Below, one piece after another: positions 60,004 to 64,000 of a DNA stretch of 64,000 bases. Both the position numbers and the translations under genes were made by a program. The stretch lies in contig NZ_CP100404.1 in assembly GCF_024218775.1 (NCBI RefSeq), forward strand, positions 2,480,001 to 2,544,000, in the 5' to 3' direction. This DNA comes from Haloarcula marina. GTDB taxonomy: Archaea > Halobacteriota > Halobacteria > Halobacteriales > Haloarculaceae. Numbering within the stretch: position 1 is the first letter of the stretch; each line of letters opens with the position of its first letter. A model generated the notes under the pieces. It searched no databases, had not been told where the DNA came from, and saw nothing but the letters and a program-made list of their open reading frames with translations.

Positions 60004-62243
60004 AGCAACCGTTCGAGTAGACTCCGCTTGCGGTGTTTCTCGGCCAGCAACACCGAGCAGTCCACGTCGTCGGTCACGTCTAACACCATCGACCCGGAGA
60101 CGAGACGGCGGAGCAGTCCCTCCTCGGTCGCGCCGATAATCAGCATGGTAGCGTCCTCGGCCGCGGCCTCGATAGTCGTCTCCACGTCACCGGACTCGAC
60201 GCGTATCTCGGCGTCGTCGAGTCCGTGGTCGGCCGCCCACGTCTCGATGAACTCGGTCGCTTCGTCGAGGCCGTCGTTCGCGACGTGCAGCAGTGTCACC
60301 TCCGAACCGTACTCCTCACGGAGCATCTGTGCGACCGACGCCGAGAGGTCCGAGTCCGGGCCACCGGCGGTCGGAAGGAGGATACGCGACGGGTCGAATC
60401 CGCGGTCACGCATCACGAGGAAGTCACACGGGACGGCCTCGGTGAGTTCGTCCATCGCGGATTCGGCGCGCCCTGGCGACCCGTGGGCGTTCGGTCCCCA
60501 TCCCATCACGACGAGGTCCGCGGTGTGCGTGCGCGCGGCGTCGAAGATGGCCTCGAAGGATTTGTGCGAGATGATTGTGTGGGTCTCGACGTCGACGCCG
60601 AACGTCTCGGCGTCCTCCCGGGCGCGTTCGAGGAGGCGCGCCGACGTGGCGTCTATCTCGTCCGCGCGTTCGGCCGCCCCCGCGAGCGCCGTCTGGTCCG
60701 GCACGGTGACGACGTGGGTGGCGACGACGGTGCCGCCGCGCTGTTTGGCGACGGCGCTGGCGAGCGTGATGAGGTCTTTCTCGTGTTCTGGGTTCGCCAG
60801 CGGGACCATCACGCGGTAGCGCCCGCCGTCGGGTTGGACGCCAGCGGCGGCGCTGACGGCGGCGTCGGGGAGTTCCTCCGAACGGGAGAGGATGTGCTCG
60901 GAGAGGATGCCCTGCTTTTCGGTTCGGGTTCGGGCGTAGAGGCCGTACCAGACGATTGCCGCGGCGGCGATACCGAACGAGAGGAGCAGGGCGTTCCGTT
61001 CGACGAAGCCGAGCAGTGCAAAGGAGAGAACGGCCCCCAGAATCGGTAAGAGCGGGAACAGCGGAACGGTGAAGTCCGGCGCGTACTCCTCCGGCGCGAC
61101 GTAGCGCATCACGATGAGCGCGGCGTTCAGCAGGCCGTAGATGATGAGGTGCAGGCCCGACGCCGCGCCCGACAGCAGCGTCAGGTCGCCGATGACGATG
61201 AACAGGAGGATGAGGCCGCCGGTGATGGCGATGGCGCGGTAGGGCGTGCCGAATCGGGGGTGAATCTCGTTGAGCGCTGGCGTGACGATGCGGTCGCGGC
61301 CCATCGCGAAGTTGATGCGCGAGGAGGCGAGGATGGAGGCGTTCGCGCTGGAAGCGGTGGCGAGAAGGCCACCGAACAGCAACGCGCCGCCCATCACGGC
61401 CCCTTGTAAGTACTGGCCGACTTCGACGACGGCGATGGGGTTGTTCGTCCCGGCGGCGGTCAGCACCTCTTCGATGAACCCTTGCGGGACGGCGGCGCTC
61501 ATGATGACCAGCACCAGCGCGTAGATGACCGTCACGATGACGACGCTCCCGATGACCGCCCGCGGGAGGTTCTTTCCGGGGTCCTTAATCTCCTCGGCGA
61601 CGCTCGTGATCTGGACGAAGCCCAGATACGAGACGAAGATGAGGCCGGTCGTCTCCAAGGTCGTGACGACGCTGCTCGCTTCGGGGAGGTTCGCCGGGTC
61701 GGCCCGGAGCGTCCCGAGTAAGGTGAACACGGCGAGAATCGCCACGAGGAGGACGACGATAGCGTTCTGGAGGCGGCCCGTCTCCTTCGCCCCGACGTAG
61801 TTGATGAGGACGAACAGGCCCGCGCCGACGAGGGCGACGAGTTTGACGACCTCCATCGATAGCGGACCGACGCCGATGCTCCCGGAGAGGCCGAAGATGC
61901 GGGCGATGTAGCGCCCGAAGCCGACCATGTAGAACGCGCTGGCGAAGGCCAGTCCCAGCCAGTTCGCCCACCCGGCGATAGACCCGAAAAGCGGGCCGAG
62001 CGCGTGGTTGACGTAGTAGTACGCCCCGCCGGAACGGGGCATGGCGGTCCCGAGTTCGCTGGCCGACAGCGCCGTGAACATGGCGATGACGCCCCCGAGG
62101 ACGAACGCGACGGAGGCCATCGACCCCGCCTTGATGATGGCGTCGCCCGGCAGGACGAAGATGCCCGCGCCTATCATTGTCCCGACCCCGATGGTCAGGG
62201 CGGCGAGCGGTCCGAGGTCCTTCGCGAGTTCTTCGTCACTCAT
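60000..62243 (-). CDS. APC-family permease fused to two UspA domains
   Basis: A 747-residue protein. Residues 1-430 form the 12-helix amino-acid/polyamine/organocation permease, with GVGTMIGAGIFVLPGDAI on helix 1 and LSASELGTAMPRSGGAYYYV. Two UspA domains follow (about 465-605 and 610-735); the second has the ATP-binding signature IIGATEEGLLRRLVSGS (G-x2-G-x9-GS), and the first has VMGWGPNAHG. Such fusions are common in haloarchaea, where nucleotide binding by UspA is thought to gate transport. The start overlaps the end of the free uspA-like gene by 8 bp. The substrate is unknown. Confidence 0.92.
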   Translation of the reverse strand: MSDEELAKDLGPLAALTIGVGTMIGAGIFVLPGDAIIKAGSMASVAFVLGGVIAMFTALSASELGTAMPRSGGAYYYVNHALGPLFGSIAGWANWLGLAFASAFYMVGFGRYIARIFGLSGSIGVGPLSMEVVKLVALVGAGLFVLINYVGAKETGRLQNAIVVLLVAILAVFTLLGTLRADPANLPEASSVVTTLETTGLIFVSYLGFVQITSVAEEIKDPGKNLPRAVIGSVVIVTVIYALVLVIMSAAVPQGFIEEVLTAAGTNNPIAVVEVGQYLQGAVMGGALLFGGLLATASSANASILASSRINFAMGRDRIVTPALNEIHPRFGTPYRAIAITGGLILLFIVIGDLTLLSGAASGLHLIIYGLLNAALIVMRYVAPEEYAPDFTVPLFPLLPILGAVLSFALLGFVERNALLLSFGIAAAAIVWYGLYARTRTEKQGILSEHILSRSEELPDAAVSAAAGVQPDGGRYRVMVPLANPEHEKDLITLASAVAKQRGGTVVATHVVTVPDQTALAGAAERADEIDATSARLLERAREDAETFGVDVETHTIISHKSFEAIFDAARTHTADLVVMGWGPNAHGSPGRAESAMDELTEAVPCDFLVMRDRGFDPSRILLPTAGGPDSDLSASVAQMLREEYGSEVTLLHVANDGLDEATEFIETWAADHGLDDAEIRVESGDVETTIEAAAEDATMLIIGATEEGLLRRLVSGSMVLDVTDDVDCSVLLAEKHRKRSLLERLL

Positions 62244-62715
62244 CGGCGTCCTCGTCGTCGTCGGGAGTGTTCACGCCCGTCGCTGTCTCCGCGTCAGCGT
62301 CCGCGTCCCCCTCGTCGTCCGGCAGGACGACCACCGGACGCTCGTTCTCGGTCACCATCCGCAGGGCGACGTCACCGGTGATGAGTCGGAGGAGTCGGTT
62401 TCCGCCCCGAGGGGTGAGGACCACGGCCGTGGCGTCGATGTCCTCGGCCGCGTCGAATATCGTCTCGACCACGTCGGTCCCGTAATAGATGTCCGTCGCC
62501 ACGTCGCCGAGGACGGCTTCCGCGGCCTCGAACATCTCCTCGGCCTCCAACTCGCGCTGTTCGACGCCCGCCTTATCGGGGGCGCCACCGGCCTTCTCGA
62601 CGACGTGGACGAAGACGGCCTCGCCGAAGTCGTGTCGGGCGAGCGCCCGTGCCGACGTTCGAGCGTCGTCTTCGCTGGCGACCGGGACCAACACGCGGTC
62701 CAGCAGGTCAGCCAT
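62236..62715 (-). CDS. Universal stress protein family (UspA)
   Basis: A 159-residue UspA domain protein. LLDRVLVPVASEDDARTSAR is the first strand, FVHVVEKAGGAP the second, and TAVVLTPRGGNRLLRLITGD the last with only a partial G-x2-G-x9-G motif, so ATP binding is uncertain. The C-terminal tail (140-159) is acidic. It overlaps the permease gene by 8 bp and probably forms a heterodimer or regulatory partner for the fused UspA domains. Confidence 0.88.
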   Translation of the reverse strand: MADLLDRVLVPVASEDDARTSARALARHDFGEAVFVHVVEKAGGAPDKAGVEQRELEAEEMFEAAEAVLGDVATDIYYGTDVVETIFDAAEDIDATAVVLTPRGGNRLLRLITGDVALRMVTENERPVVVLPDDEGDADADAETATGVNTPDDDEDADE

Positions 62716-62880
62716 GGCTCTGCCCCCCGGCTACGGGACCGTGCTGTCGGCGCGCCGTCTCCGTCACCGTGGCTGCCCAAATCATACCCTACACAGAGGC
62801 GCGCGGCCCTTAACCCTCACGTCTTCCCCCAATCCACGAGATGGAAATACACTTCATGCCGCCGAGTAAAGTGGGTCGAT

Positions 62881-62904
62881 ATGTACGACGCGGAGGGTCG
62901 CTGA
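62881..62904 (+). other. Seven-codon ORF overlapping the trkA start
   Basis: ATG TAC GAC GCG GAG GGT CGC TGA encodes MYDAEGR and its stop overlaps the trkA ATG (TGATG, 62902-62906). It may be a leader ORF that couples translation to trkA, or it may be chance. Confidence 0.3.
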
Positions 62905-64000
62905 TGTACGTCGTAATCGTCGGTGCTGGCGAAGTCGGTTCCGCTATCGCCGACAGCCTCGCCGACACCCACGACGTGGCCGTCATCGACATCGACGGTG
63001 ACCGCGTAGAGGAACTGGTGTACGACGTGGACGTGCTCGGTGTCGAGGGCGACGGCGCGGACCTCTCGACGCTCGAAGACGCCGAAATCGAGAGAGCGGA
63101 CATCCTCATCGCCAGCACGGACGACGACGAGACGAACATCGTCACCTGCGGGACGGCGATGACGGTAACGGACACGTTCACCATCTCGCGGGTCAAGAGC
63201 GCGAAGTTCCTCCGGACGTGGGAACGGTCCGAACGGGCCTTCGGCGTCGACCACATGGTCGCGACGAACCTGCTGACCGCAGAGACCATCACGCGGGTCG
63301 TCGGCCTGCCTGCCGCACAGGACGTGGAGACGTTCGCCGACGGGGCCGTCCAGATGGCCGAGTTCGAAATCGACGAGTCGAGTCCGGTCGCCAACCAGAC
63401 GGTCCGGGAGGCCGACCGCTACGAGTCGCTGACGTTCGCCGCCGTCCTGCGCGACGACGACGTTATCATCCCGCGCGGGGAGACGGTCCTCGAACCCGGC
63501 GACGACGTCATCGTCATCGGGAGTCCCGAGAGCGTCCACACCTTCGCCAACGAAATCGCTCCCGACGTGGACGGCGCGCGGAACGTCCTCGTCGTCGGCG
63601 GGAGCGACGTTGGCTACCACACCGCACGACTCCTCGAAGAACGCGGGTTGAAACCCCGACTGGTCGAGCAGGACCACGAGCGCGCCCGCGAACTCGCAGA
63701 GGAACTGCCCGGAACCACCGTGTTAGAGAGCGACGCCACCGACCGCGAATTCCTCGAACGGGAACACGTCGCCGACGTGGACATCGTCGTGGCGGCACTG
63801 GACAGCGACGAGAAGAACCTGCTCGCGAGTCTGCTGGCCAAGCGCCTCGGCGCGAACCGCGCCGTCGCAGTCGTCGATTCGGGCGCGTACGTCCCGCTGT
63901 TCGAGGCCGTCGGCGTCGACGTGGCCGTCAACCCCCGCGAGGCGACCGCGGAAGAGATTACGCGCTTCACCCGCGAGCATCAGGCCGAGAACGTCGCCAT
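62904..64000 (+). CDS. trkA: Trk potassium uptake protein TrkA, 5' part
   Basis: The gene runs off the end of the window (365 complete codons visible). MYVVIVGAGEVGSAIADSLA is the first TrkA-N (RCK) NAD-binding Rossmann motif, VIDIDGDRVEELVYDVDVLG follows, then a TrkA-C domain (about 135-215, EFEIDESSPVANQTVREADR) and a second TrkA-N domain (NVLVVGGSDVGYHTARLLEE, near residue 230). It is the tandem form of TrkA that gates the TrkH channel in response to NAD(H) or ATP. K+ accumulation is central to the salt-in strategy of haloarchaea. The trkH gene is not visible. Confidence 0.95.
   Translation, partial: MYVVIVGAGEVGSAIADSLADTHDVAVIDIDGDRVEELVYDVDVLGVEGDGADLSTLEDAEIERADILIASTDDDETNIVTCGTAMTVTDTFTISRVKSAKFLRTWERSERAFGVDHMVATNLLTAETITRVVGLPAAQDVETFADGAVQMAEFEIDESSPVANQTVREADRYESLTFAAVLRDDDVIIPRGETVLEPGDDVIVIGSPESVHTFANEIAPDVDGARNVLVVGGSDVGYHTARLLEERGLKPRLVEQDHERARELAEELPGTTVLESDATDREFLEREHVADVDIVVAALDSDEKNLLASLLAKRLGANRAVAVVDSGAYVPLFEAVGVDVAVNPREATAEEITRFTREHQAENVA

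Noticed and set aside
1-64000. CRISPR array, transposon or prophage
   Set aside because: No regularly spaced repeats, transposase, integrase or terminal repeats were seen.

Overview
The window is a 64 kb piece of a haloarchaeal chromosome (class Halobacteria). The evidence is GC-rich DNA, very acidic proteins, archaeal-type ribosomal proteins (S4e, S8e, L19e, L32e), TATA-type promoters about 25-30 bp ahead of start codons (many genes look leaderless), Tat signal peptides, a PGF-CTERM protein, halobacterial transducer and histidine-kinase types, and a methanopterin-type C1 enzyme (Mch). The genus cannot be fixed from this sequence alone. I see no CRISPR array, insertion sequence or prophage. 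The region reads as core chromosome.

Layout. 1-17.3 kb: the end of a ParA-like ATPase coupled to a CheW with a long acidic N-terminus; an NDH-2-like flavoprotein; small metabolic genes (MvaD, cobalamin adenosyltransferase, MsrA); a single receiver protein facing a 1408-residue PAS/GAF histidine kinase; the complete glycine cleavage system (gcvT-gcvH-gcvPA-gcvPB); and a soluble PAS-containing chemotaxis transducer. 17.8-28.4 kb: an NYN-domain protein, a TatD-like hydrolase, and a phosphate block. The phosphate block holds pstS-pstC-pstA-pstB on the minus strand, a divergent AbrB-PhoU regulator, and polyphosphate kinase with a PPP-family phosphatase. 28.4-39 kb: a short intergenic region carrying what looks like a complete small-RNA transcription unit, then rps8e, pyrF, phosphoglycolate phosphatase, a GTPBP1-like GTPase, a methyltransferase, mch and other single genes, and tRNA-Gly(GCC). 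39-53.2 kb: one long plus-strand S10/spc ribosomal cluster, starting with a SPOUT methyltransferase gene and ending with secY, with the RNase P subunit gene rnp1 inside it. 53.2-64 kb: a P-loop kinase gene broken by a frameshift inside its Walker A motif; an envelope operon (PKD/PGF-CTERM protein, SppA-like protease, DUF4350-like protein); a Tat-exported polysaccharide deacetylase; an amino-acid permease fused to two UspA domains beside a free UspA; and the start of trkA.

How the genes work together. The Pst transporter, its likely PhoU-type regulator and polyphosphate kinase form a phosphate uptake and storage module. Its control region holds several palindromes that have not been tied to a known regulator here. 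Signal-transduction genes (CheW, receiver, large kinase, transducer) are scattered through the first 17 kb. C1 metabolism is represented by the glycine cleavage genes and mch. Translation dominates the centre. Envelope and transport genes fill the right end.

The most interesting items for follow-up are the putative structured RNA at 28605-28694, the palindromes between pstS and the phoU-like gene, and the Walker A frameshift at 53724.
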